This document shows, one piece after another, positions 21,507 to 32,700 of a stretch of 64,000 nucleotides of DNA. Location of the stretch: assembly GCA_013399855.1 (NCBI GenBank), contig VXAY01002466.1:43054-107053 (forward strand), given 5' to 3'. A model generated the notes under the pieces. The model did not search any database. It saw only the letters and a list, made by a program, of their open reading frames with translations, and was not told where the DNA came from. Each line of letters opens with the position of its first letter. The stretch's first letter is position 1. The DNA is from Oxyruncus cristatus. Its lineage: Eukaryota > Chordata > Aves > Passeriformes > Cotingidae. A program made the translations under genes and the position numbers.

Positions 21507-23464
21507 ACAACAGGAGGGCAGAGAGTCTCGTGCTGAAGCACTCTAAGGATGGACTAGAGCCACATTTTGTGTTTTGAGGTTCAAGGCTGGGAATTTAACC
21601 CAGGTAGTTGAAATATCACCTTACATCCTCTTACCATCCTAGGAGATGAGCAGTGAAATTCAAATATCTCTGCATGCCCAGAATCCCATTACAGTTTAGA
21701 AAAAAATCTTTTGGAATAGCAGAAAAAATGTGAGGTTTTCCTCAGCTTATTCTTAGAATATTTTCTATTTCTTGATTGATAAGCACATGTAAACCACACA
21801 TCTAGACTAAAAAAAAAGTTTTAGGTATCAAAAAAAATGTGGAGGTAGCATAACTGTCTTGAGTATTGCTCATTAAACATTTCCTGCTCTTGTGATTACT
21901 TCAAATGTTTCTGCTGTGAATTCCACTTTTAGAATAGAAAGTTATCCCCCAATAATTCTGTTGATATTTGGCAAAGTTGACAAGTCAGGTTGTCTCTGGA
22001 TACACGTTTCTATGCCCTTTGCTCCTGTCCAGTTTCACCTGAATGTTGGGTTTGGATTTTCTCAAAGGGCTCAAAGTCACTTTTAGAACAACTCTCTTTC
22101 AGTGATTGCCATTGAAAGGTCATCTTTCAATCCTGGTTAACATTTACAGAGTTTGAAACAGGATTATCCAGGTTTAGAATAGAAAGGTAGTTCAGTGTTT
22201 TATAGCAAATGCTCTAGTAGAGAAACCAAAATAAAAGGAATTGGTTCTGCAAGAAGGGACTTCCATATTTCACAGAACAAAGACTAGTGAGATAGAATTG
22301 AATATTTTGGAGTAAACTAAAGATTGTATGCTTGTGGCATTAAAAAAAAATATCAGTATAAGGGGATTTAGGTGATATTTGGACATGAAATACTTGTCTA
22401 GAAACCTGTGTTGCAAACAGCTATACTGCATTACCTGTCTACTAAGTTGTTACTGAGACTCATTCAGCTTCTCTGCTAACAGATTGGCTTACTCCAGCTT
22501 GCTTTCAGGAGTCACAGATGTTTACACCTTGATTTAAAACATACAAGTAAGAAATAAAGAACTGAGGATTATAAAGTCCTCCTAATGGTACTGGCGAACT
22601 CCTTTGCCTTTATTCATGTCCAGTTTTTCCTCCCACAAGTAATCTCATCAATGGCACTATTCTGCCTGAATAAATAAGGCAAACCAGATTTTCAGAATCA
22701 CTTTTTATTAGATGCTGGTCTTCAAAAATAGATTTCTGTGCAGAATTGTAAGTCTGACTGCACTACTGATTTGAAATTTATTGGAGTTGTACAGTTTCTG
22801 TGTCTTTCAGGTAGCTAAAATACAGCCCATGCAAACTACAAGCATTTTTTAAAGTAAATTTTTTAGAGCACTTTCTAGTGAAGGCTATTTTTGCAACACT
22901 TTGCAGATGTTTGGTTCGGGCTTCCTTTAGAGAATTGTTCACTTACTACTCTGGAACTGATGCAAGGGAAACTTAGATCATTCTACATTGTCCCAAGTTT
23001 GTATACACAATGTGTAATAAAAGGAGGAAAGACAGATGTCAGTTGGCAAAATAAAAAGTAGTTTGTTTTCTGATCTATACTTCTAGGAGTGTATAGAGTT
23101 TGTTTTCATTTTTATTTTTGTTAAGGTATTTTAAAATGGAGCATACTGGGCTTTTTTTGGGGGGGAGGGCAATTAAATCTGTTGTGTAATGAATTAACCT
23201 GGCTGTTAGCTGACCTCATGGAATTCTTTTGGGAAGACTTTAATATATGAAGTAGTTGCTTTTCAAAATGTGTTGTCACATTCTTTTATGAGTTTCCTAC
23301 AATTCTTAGGAACCATGGTCTCAAAATCAGTTTAACAATTTTTTTCTTCATTGTACAGTAGCTTGAGATGAAGAAATAATACTGCATTTGAAACCTGTTG
23401 GAGTTTTTAGCGAGAACTCCACTTTCTATCCAAATATGGGGATACTGAATGTTTGGTTGATATG
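21507..23464. other. Unique DNA, no gene recognised
   Basis: No repeat family or exon is recognised. Short A-runs lie near 21810-21838 and 22342-22350, and a T/G-run at about 23151-23167. Confidence 0.5.
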
Positions 23465-23699
23465 ACAGAATCACATAGTGGCTGAGGTTTGAAGGGTCCT
23501 CCAGAAAACATCTCCTCCAATACCCCTGTCACTTACAGCTGGTTGGTCAGGAACATGTCCAGACGGTTTTTGCATATCTCGGGGAAAGTCTCTCCTTAAC
23601 TCTCTGGGCTGCCTGTTCCAGTTCTCAGTCAGCATCGGAGTAGAAGTGTCTCCTTACATTCAGAGGGATCCTCTCATGTTTGTTTGTGCCTATTACCTC
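23465..23699 (-). mobile_element. CR1 LINE 3' part (split by LTR-like insert)
   Basis: Diverged reversed CR1 3' end: ACAGAATCACATAGTGG, then the CCAATACCCCTGTCACTTAC block, CTCTCTGGGCTGCCTGTTCC and GTGCCTATTACCTC. The similarity breaks at 23699 and resumes at about 24049. Confidence 0.8.
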
Positions 23700-24048
23700 T
23701 TATCGGCAATGGATGAATGAGACTGCACACACAGAATTTCGTTTTGGGATTTCTCGGGAAACTTCTCTCCGTGTTCCCCTTTATTAGCCTTTTTTGGTAA
23801 AAAGTACCTGGTGTTGCCATTCAGTTGATTATAATTCCTAGGATTTTTTGCAAACCCAATGTTTTCACTCCACACACTCTTTCTCCCATCCTGTGACTGT
23901 TTTCAGTCTCTTATCATGCATACCTTTTAAGTAGCTTTCTACTTTGAGAACACAGCATTCTTTGTCAAAACATCAGACCCAAGGCCGAAGGCACTCCCTT
24001 TTGGTCCTAATCACCTGAACAGCAGGTGCAGCCGGCCTACCTTGTTAC
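23700..24048 (-). mobile_element. LTR-like insert (~350 bp) within CR1
   Basis: The insert is flanked by the short direct repeat ACCTC/CCTC (23695-23699 and 24049-24053). On the minus strand it begins TGTAACAAGG (starting at 24049, if a 4-bp duplication is counted), has a TTAAAA TATA-like box (about 23925-23930) and an AATAAA signal (minus strand, 23780-23785) roughly 80 bp before its end. That is the layout of a short solo LTR. The end reads CCGATAA rather than a canonical CA, so the boundary or family assignment is uncertain. A 4-bp duplication would fit a class I ERV. No viral genes are present. Confidence 0.5.
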
Positions 24049-24112
24049 ACCTCAAAAGAAGCCTGGCTCCACCCATAAGTCTTCTCCAGGCTGAACAGTC
24101 CCAGCTCTCTTT
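24049..24112 (-). mobile_element. CR1 LINE, continuation after LTR-like insert
   Basis: AAAAGAAGCCTGGCTCCACC followed by CTTCTCCAGGCTGAACAGTC are consecutive blocks of the same minus-strand CR1. About 60 bp expected between them are missing, so the CR1 also has an internal deletion. Confidence 0.75.
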
Positions 24113-24499
24113 TGTGTTGAAGAACAGAGGAAGAGACATGGGCTGCAGGGGTGGCCTCTGAAGTGCTGAGTAGAAATAATCCTCTCGTTTCCAGAAGTCA
24201 TTTGATAAGATCCCTTACCGATGACTATTTGACTGTTAAGGAAAACAGATCTTAAATAGGCAGGTGGTTGGCTGAAAAATAAGTAGAACAATGTCCAGAA
24301 TAAATGGCCAGTTTTCAGAGTAAAGCAGTCTGACCCATACAGTTTTTCAGGGACTCTGCAACTCTGCAGGTGCAGGCAGCCCAGTAGATTTACCAGTGTT
24401 CTGGAAAAGAAGTGTGTATCATTAGGTAAGAATGTGTGTTGGCTATAATGTTTGTTTCAGGTAGGAGCAGATATGAAGAACTGTATTAAAACACTGTAT

Positions 24500-25140
24500 T
24501 GAACAGAAAGACAGGACAATAAAATGGCAAATGAAATTGAATATGGGTAAATGTGAAGTGACATTTTATGGGAGAAAGAAGATACCTTAGCATAGAGTCT
24601 GTAATTTTATAAGTGAAAGAGCATAATCCAGGAATAATAATTGAAATAGGAGATTCTATGGAAATGGTAATACCTTGTAACAGTCAAACTATGCTGTTGT
24701 TTTTGCCATTAGGCAAAGTATAGAGACAAAACCAGAGAGTGTTACTATTGCCCTGTATAATACTGTGATGCATGTTATTTTCATTGATACGCAGAGTACT
24801 GATGCAACCAATCTCAGAAAAAAACCCAGCAACTGGAAAAGCTTCAGAGAAGGATGACGGGAGTAATCAAAAGTATGGCTTCCTTCCCATGAAGAATGAA
24901 TAACATAAATCTGTATCTATAAGAACACCAGTTGCAAAAAGAAGATACATAGAAGATGGTTTCTCCTTCTTCCATGCAGTAGAAGAACAAGGGGGCACAG
25001 ATAAATCTAGTCCATGGCAAGGCAAACCAAAGACCACTGTTCTTCACTCAGTGTGTAACAGAGCTATGGAGTTCCTTGTTGCAGTCTGTTGTGAACACTA
25101 AAGTTCTGTGTAGATAGTAAGACAAGTAGATATTCTAATG
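24500..25140 (+). mobile_element. Ancient CR1/L3-like LINE fossil
   Basis: Heavily diverged sense copy of a CR1-clade RT region. Recognisable blocks in order are TGGCAAATGAAATTGAATAT GGGTAAATGTGAAGT (the K-W-Q-M-x-F-N-x-x-K-C-E-V segment), AACCAGAGAGTGTTACTATT with the following CTGTATAATACTG, TTCAGAGAAGGATGACGGGA, and GAGCTATGGAGTTCCTTG near the C-terminus. Many indels disrupt the frame. It resembles the old CR1/L3 layer shared across amniotes rather than the bird-specific subfamilies. Ends are approximate. Confidence 0.65.
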
Positions 25141-28100
25141 GAAAAAGTATCTAGTAAAGACTGTCTAAAAATAACCTTTGAAGATGTCATTGTTGGACAA
25201 GTGCAAATTGTTGAAATCAGTGGCAATATTGTAGGGAAAAGCTGTGAGTTTACATTCCTTTAGGGTCATGCAATGTTGTATACAGGGTAGGGGTCAATGG
25301 AAGTGTGATTTTACTGGGTACAGTTGCCCTCATGATTCTGTTGCCTTTCTATATTTTATAAGCCAAAATAACAGTCCTCTGGACTACTGGGTAAAATTAA
25401 TACCTGCCAATATTTGAAATTCAAGGAAGTGAGCTTTAAGTTGGTGTCTCCATAGAAGATAGTTCAAACAGCTAGAGTTTTGCAGAGAAGGTTTATGTAC
25501 AACTGAGGTGTTCTGTAGTGGAAAATTGGTCTTCACTGGTTGTGTCGGCAAGAACAGCTGTCTGCTGCTGAAGCTCTACAATTAGAACTCAAGAAGCTCC
25601 TGCAACTGCATATGAACTTTTTGGGTTGAGCATGGGAATGTTTAGGATCATCAGAGTTAAAAAGTGAAATAAATTTGTGGAGCCAAGAGTGGTAATAGAA
25701 CTAAAGCACTAGTGTTAATGTCCTGGCATCAGCTCTCTGTATCTCTCCATCAGGAGTAATTTTCTTCTGTGATTACTTTGTTACAAATTCTTATGACATT
25801 AACAGTCTTAAATGTGAAGTTAACAAAAAGTGGTCAGGATCTGGGGAATGTGTACTGTTATTTTTTGTGCAAAATTTTAAAATCAATGATACATTTCCTT
25901 TAAAAAGAAGAAAATTCTTTCCAGATTAATATATGAACCCGATAGCAGGACAAATTTACTTCTGAGTTTGAAATCAGAGTTGGTAATGGAGCATCCTAGG
26001 ACTTTAGCTGTAACTTTCCACAAGGTCCATCAAAATAAAAATACTGGATGCTATACATAACCAATTTAATCAATTATTTATAACCACTCATAACTACTCA
26101 TTGATCCCCAAATATACAACAGGCTCTGTGGAAACAATAGTGGTCAGACCCTGTATTTTGCAGAGCAAAAGACTTTATCTTGAAATTACAGATACTGTTC
26201 CTATCAGCATACTAGCTAGAAAAAAAATTAATTTTTTTCTAGTTTTTGCTATCTAGGTACCTTCATTTAAATCAAAATTATGACTTTATAATAAAGAAGA
26301 AAAGAAAGAAAATGTCAAGAAACAAAAAAATCTGTGCTTAAGAAAATAATAGTTGAACAGATCTTTAGACTCAATAGTCTTATAGTCTTGACTGGTCCTA
26401 CATTCTTAACTGATTGTCCTGGTTGGTGGGAACACTCTCTGGTCTGTCAGTTGCTGAGCCAGAACCTAAAAATATAGAACCTGCCCTCCTGCTATTTTTA
26501 TTCTCCTAAACTGTTCATAATTTCTTTCAGGTCACTCTTCAAATATATCAATAAAATCCATCATGTGCTTATAATCAGTTCTTTCCATCACGGGTGTGAT
26601 GTATTGTTTTTAAGTAAGCCAGGCTGCTATACAATAGTTTGTCATGTGGAGCCTTTGTAACCCATCCTCCTCCTAGCTGGCATCTGGTCACTTCTAGGCC
26701 ACAGAGTAAAAAGGTTAACTCTACCAGCTGAATGCTGTGGCAAGACAATAAACACTGTCACCTCAGCAAAGGGTCGCCTCTACTGCTCTGAGAGTGGATC
26801 GTTCAAAGTCTCTGGTCTTCAACTCATAATTACTGACCATTTCTGGGGCATACTCAGGGCAGGAGTGACGAAAAATTGTGGTTGTGGGGTGGTTGAATTT
26901 TACTGCAGTAATGAAATAAATTAAACATTTAGTATGAATAGTATTCACTGGGATTTCGGTGCTAACCCTTTGCTCTAGAATATGCAGTTGGAAAAAAAAA
27001 AAGGCAATATGTGAAGGCAGTGAAGAGGCCTGCACTTATAATTTAACCTGCCTACATAAAGTATGTTAGAATCTATGTATAAAATATATTTAATATAAAT
27101 ATATTGACATATAATTGCAATGTATTATAAATAATGCATTAGTATAAATATTTTGTGAATATTTAAATTATGGTATCATTTATGATAATAGTAATATAAT
27201 TTGGATTACCTGGGGGAAAGGGCCCACTTCAATAGAACTAGGTTAATCAACCTCAAGCTCAACTCCTATTGTCTGAAAAACAAAACAACACAAACCAAAG
27301 TATTATATATAGTAAAAGAATGCAAAATTAGGACATTGCAAGAAATACATACAACTAAAAGCTGGGAAACTTGTTTGGTTACTAAATGATAAAGCAACCT
27401 ACACTACAAGAAAGCATTACTAAATCTTTGTGATTGTTTTCCCCTCCTTTTTATTAATCTTGCTGGATATTTAAAAGTAGAAAAATAACATTTTTTTCTA
27501 CTTGGCTACTGGTTGCCTGGTAACGGACTTAAAGTCTATTGAACTTCTTGAAGAGGTTTCCAATGTCTACTGTGAGATTTTAGTCTGAGTCTTATTTCTC
27601 AGTTACATTGGGTCAAAAGCTCTTTAAATGCCTTTCAGCTCATTTAAAAACATGATTTGTCAGTGTGTTCTGTGCACATTGAGGATTTTAGTTAATGTAT
27701 GTGAAGGTTCTTAGGGGTTTATGTCAGCACTAGCAGAAGGAGAATTTTGAACCTGCTTATGTGACTTAAAGTATATTCACACAAGCAGCTGATATTTGAA
27801 ATGAAGGTGTCTAAAATAACTAAGATTGTAAATTGTTAGGATGTGTCTCTGTTCTGCCATGGTTACCAGCTTGAGTGTACATACAGCACTGGAGTTGCCC
27901 TAAGGGTAGTAGATCACAGAACTGAATTTCCTGAGTCATGTTAAGCAGTAGAGAAACTTCTTGTTTTTCATATGGGAACACAGTAAGGAAAAACTATTAA
28001 AATAGTAATGTAGATTGTATACCTTTTCAGTCTTTCAGTTTTTGACACTTCCCATCAGTTTGTGTTCTGTTAAAATAAGTATCCTTCAAATGGCAAGAAG

Positions 28101-29124
28101 AAAATATTTTGGTGAACAAACATCCTCTGAAATCTCTACTCTCCCCTTTTGACATTTTTCAAATAGAATTTTTTCTCCCTAGGAGAAAGTGGCAACATAA
28201 CACCACTGCAAATTGTTGGGACGTGTAAGGTTGGCTTTTCATTTCCTTTGGAGCATTTTATAAAAGTCCTGTTTAATTAAAGGGGCTACATAGCCCATTC
28301 TATTCTAATTGTTTACCATGGTATTGTTGTAAACCATTTTAAATGGAGACTGAGCAATATACTTAATGTTAGTCTCACATTTGATCCAGTGCATGCAAGT
28401 ATAAGCACTGTTTGAAATAGTGGGACCTATTTTTTATTATGTCAACTTACCTGGTTACACTCTCTAAACTTAAAAACAATTGATTTTTCTACTACCGTTA
28501 TAGAAAAGGAACTTTGTTGGCAATACTTGCATCCTTTTTAGCATTAAGAAAGATGAACAATGTTTATGGACCTTAATTATACTGAACAGGCACAAGCAGT
28601 CACTTTGATTAATTGAATATAGTATATGCTTGTTAATGGTCACCAGAATACAAATTTGAACAGAGAATTGCACTTTAACAGCACTTCAATACGACTCCCT
28701 GGTATCCAGTGACAGACAGGACACTTGCCATCACTAATTACTTGAACAGCACATCAGCCCTTTTAATCAGTGTCCCCAAGGCACAAATGAATGGTGAGCT
28801 AAACTTTTCCTATGACTGTGTATTTTCTGATCTTCTGTTTGCAAAATGGCTGCTGCTCCTTGCTCTGAGAAATGAAATTCCATGCTAGTCTCTTGTTTTT
28901 TAGTAATCTTAAGAATTTATATTAAATTAAATTATATTAAATTTAACTGTCATCTTAAACTTTAAATGTGGTTTATTTATTAGAGAGCAAGTTGTATTTT
29001 CATTAGGAGTAGAATAAGAAGTAGAATAAACCTAAATGACATTATGGAATCCATTAAAATACAACTGTGTGGTAAAGTAAAATCTGACTTCAGTCTCATG
29101 TTTATCAGCAGACAGGAACACCAT
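25141..29124. other. Unique DNA; AT-rich tract 27061-27200
   Basis: No gene is recognised. Positions 27061-27200 are almost pure A/T (repeated ATATT, TAAATA). An RFX-type X-box is listed separately at 27512-27524. Confidence 0.45.
27512..27524. promoter_or_regulatory. Candidate RFX X-box
   Basis: GTTGCC-T-GGTAAC is a near-perfect imperfect palindrome that fits the RFX consensus GTTRCC-N(0-3)-GGYAAC. RFX factors bind such sites at ciliary gene promoters and enhancers. No promoter or exon is visible nearby, so function is speculative and a chance match is possible. Confidence 0.3.
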
Positions 29125-29735
29125 TGTGGTGGATTGACCTCGTCTGGCTGCCAAGTCCCCTCCAAGATTCTCTATCACTCCCCTACTTAACAGGACAGGG
29201 AAGAGACTATGAGAAAACACTTCTGGGTTGAGATGAGGACAGGGAGATGAATTACCAATTACCATCACAGGCAAAAGAGATTTGACTTGGAGAAATTAAT
29301 TTATCACCTACAGAGTAGGATAGTGAGAAATAAGAACAAAACTAAAAACACCTTCCCCCACCGCGTTTTTCTTCCCAGGCTCAATTTCACTCCTGTTTTT
29401 TCTGCAATCTCCTCCCAAGTAGTGCAGGGAGATGGGGAATGGGAGTTGGGGTTAGCTCATAATGCTTTGTCTTTGCCAGTTTTCCCTCGTCATGCTGTTT
29501 TCCTTCTCCAGTGCACATTCTCTCTCATGGAATACAGTTCTTCATGACCCTCTACAAAGTGGGTCATTCTCTCATAGAGCAGTTCTTCGAGAACCGCACC
29601 AGCATGGGTCCTTCCTACTGGAGCAGTCCTTCAGGAACAGACTCTCCCAGTGTGGCTTCCACATAGGGTCACAGGTTTTGTCAGAAAAACAGCTGCTGGG
29701 TGGTTTCCTCTCCAAACACCCTTGGACAGAGATGT
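29125..29735 (-). mobile_element. Old avian ERV LTR fragment (3' part)
   Basis: On the minus strand the fragment ends GGTCAATCCACCACA at 29125. Reading upstream come a decayed poly(A) signal region (GATAAATTAATTT on the minus strand, about 29303-29315), the block around CTTCCCAGGCTCAATTTC, and a ~45-bp minisatellite. This matches from memory an abundant avian LTR family (ERVL-like) whose 3' part carries CCAGCGTGGGTCC-type repeats. It is missing its U3 start (5'-truncated near 29735) and is diverged. The family name cannot be confirmed here. Confidence 0.6.
29535..29715. repeat. Degenerate ~45-bp minisatellite in LTR
   Basis: Four diverged units begin at about 29535, 29580, 29624 and 29670, each around CAGTTCTTC(A/G)-like starts and a CCAG(C/T)(A/G)TGGGT-like centre. 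It is part of the LTR and not an independent array. Confidence 0.65.
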
Positions 29736-32700
29736 GACTTTCTTAGAACCATGATTGCCTAAACTATAGTCTGGTAGTTGGCCAGTTACTTTTCAGAAGA
29801 AGAGAACATGACATATTTGAGTTTCATCACATCATTTCTCCATTTTCCTCAGAGAGTTTGGTCTACATTAATCTTCTGTGAAACTCTTTGAAAACCAAAG
29901 GATGCCTTCAAGGATTAATTTGTCCCAGGAATACAAATGAAGTGCACTGATATCTAGGAGAGACTCACTGGGAATTTTGAGGCAACAAACTACAGTTTTA
30001 GAGTATGATATCCACAGCCTTTCGTGGCAATAAGCTCATCTAGTATGCCATCATTACTGCATTGGTAATATTGTCAGATTCTCTTTACTAACACTCTGTA
30101 ACTTCCAAGTTGACAGCAATCGTTTTTTGGAAAAGAAGGTTTCTGGCAAGTAGTATTTTCATAGATGCAGCTTAGTAGAGATTTCACCAGAGAAAATGTT
30201 TAGTCATGCAGCCTTTGATAGGAAGTCTAAGTGAATGGCACATGTAAAGGCATGCCAGGATTCATTTTTTTTGCAGAGAAAAGCATAGTTCAAGTAAAAC
30301 TTGAAACATAGTTGTTAGGACTTGAAGGTTATACACCTGACAAAATTCAGACTTTTTCAGAATAAGCCCAGGATGTTTTGTGCATTCTGTGGCTGTACTG
30401 AAGGTGTATGCTGTTGAACCAATCCCCTGGAAACACAGTAAGCCAGTTGCTTCTCCGAGCCTCTTCGCTATTTCTTAAGTTATAACTCAAGCTACACACT
30501 TGCTTACGTGCTTTAACATGTCAGAAATCAGAAATCTCTGCTTTCAACATGCAAACAGGCAGTGCTCAGCCTTTTCCGTCATTCTTGACAGCGAGTCTGT
30601 TGACTAATCCTGTGAATTTCAAAGGAAATTGAGTCCTGGAGCTGTTCAAGGTGCTAAACCTTGCTTCTTTGACCACTTTGGCCTACCTGTTGTTAATCTA
30701 CCAATTTGAAGTCCTGATTATTCCTATCAACAGGGAAGTGACTTGGGAAACATATAGAGGAACAAGATTTAAAAGTAAAAACCGAAAACCACCCTACCTT
30801 TTTCTCAGTCATTGCTGAGCAATCTATGCATGAAATGTTCACATGCTGAGTAAAGACCTACCTTTTTTGTCTTGTAGTAGGTGCAGTAGATGCAGTTGGT
30901 GCTGCTGTAAAAGGTGAATAAACTAGTCCTATTAGGCACAAATATCTGTTTCCTTTTCTCTCAGGGCTGGACAGCCAGCTCCATACAGCAATGGTCTTGC
31001 CTTCATGCTTTACTTAGTGCTTAGTCCTGAAAGTTTCTTTGAGTGCCCTAAACAATACTGAAATCCATGGAAAAAGGAGCTTTGTAAGCAACTCAGAAGA
31101 AGAATAACTATCAGAAGGAGGCAAATAGTCCTGCTGCATGAGAGTAACCAATACTTCTAAAAGGAATCATTTCAGGGTTCCTAAAATAAAGGTGTTGGTA
31201 TCACAAAGGAAATCACAAAATTGAACAGCTACATTCAAACGTAGAAATACAGATATAATTTTTATTACAATGTAAGAAGTGTGCACTGTTTATTGTGTGT
31301 GGTTTTGCAGTGATCTTGGTTTCTAAAATACTAATGGAAGAGCAAGTGCAAAGCTTTCTCTAGGTTACATAGAGAGTGGTGGCAAATGTGGATCTCCATG
31401 AAAGGAAATAAAAATGTCAGCTTCCTGTGAGGAAAGAAAGGTGGATGATTACTCTTCAAGGGGGAGTCAGCATTCAGCTGATGTGCTTTTCCTTAAGATT
31501 TCACAACGGAAATGGAAGTTCATTATGTGAGAGGATGTGGGAACAAAATATGGTAAAAGGTGATGAACTGAAGTGATCGCCTTCTGCCTGAATGGGGTGA
31601 GGCGTGGGAAAAGATGTTGAAAAAATTAGAGTAGAGGCACACCCTTGCTATAAACCAAAGACCAGTCTGTTCAAAAAACACAGTAAGAAAAAGCATACAA
31701 CACTGACATGTGGTGATAATCAGTGGACTAGTAATATTGAAAAAGGGATGAGAAAGACGTGGAGAAAGTAGCACTGCTTTAAAAAACTTCTCTGCTGTAG
31801 GGGAAAGTAAAAGGTTCTGAATCTGGTCTTTCCAGCTGTCTTTTTTTTCTCGGGTGCCTAACCTAGCTTTCTCTGTTTGGTTTTTTTTTTTTTCTTTTTT
31901 TATTTTAGATATTCTAGACATAGAAAAGGGGCATCAAAACAGTTCAGCTATTCATCAGCAAGGCACAGTTGACAATCCAGGGAAAAAAAACACCTAGCAT
32001 ATTTTTAACATCTCATTACACTATGAATGATAGCATTCGAGATGCATGTTTGGTGCAGATCACTTCCATTGCCTTCATTTTAAATATTTTATTTCTTTAT
32101 TTCCTTATCTTCCTTATGTGTTTCTCATTTTACTAAAGTTAAATGGGATTTTCCCTGTGAATCACTGCTGTTTGTCTTCTACTTTAGGTTCTGGTTTTAT
32201 AGTTGCTTTTTCTCCAGCTGACATGTATTTGGTGGAAATAATTGGGATTTGTAGAATCTTGAATAGAACTTTCCCTGTCCCCAAACATGCTCAGCTTGAG
32301 GGAGAAGTTGTCCATAACTTGTTAGCACTCAGGTTCTGGTGAAGCCTGAGGCTAACTTAAAGCAAATGAGAAACTTGGTACATTAAAAAAGTCATTCAGA
32401 GTCCACAAGAACTCAGAAGCACTGGAAGCAAACAAAGACAAGTTTCTCAGTATCCTTGGTAATGGATTCCTGTGAGTTGAGTGCTGGGGGAATATGTCAG
32501 CTCCCTGAATTCTTCAGATGTCTTGGTGGAGAAGAACTGAAACCTGTTTGAAAACTTCAGGATAATAAGGATAATAATACTTAAATAGAAGTCTTACTCT
32601 TTGATATAGTTTGAATCACAAGAATTAAGAACTACATTGATTGCTGGGTAAGGGATATTATTTTGGTCTTTTTTCTAAGGAAAAGTGCTGGTATATTGGC

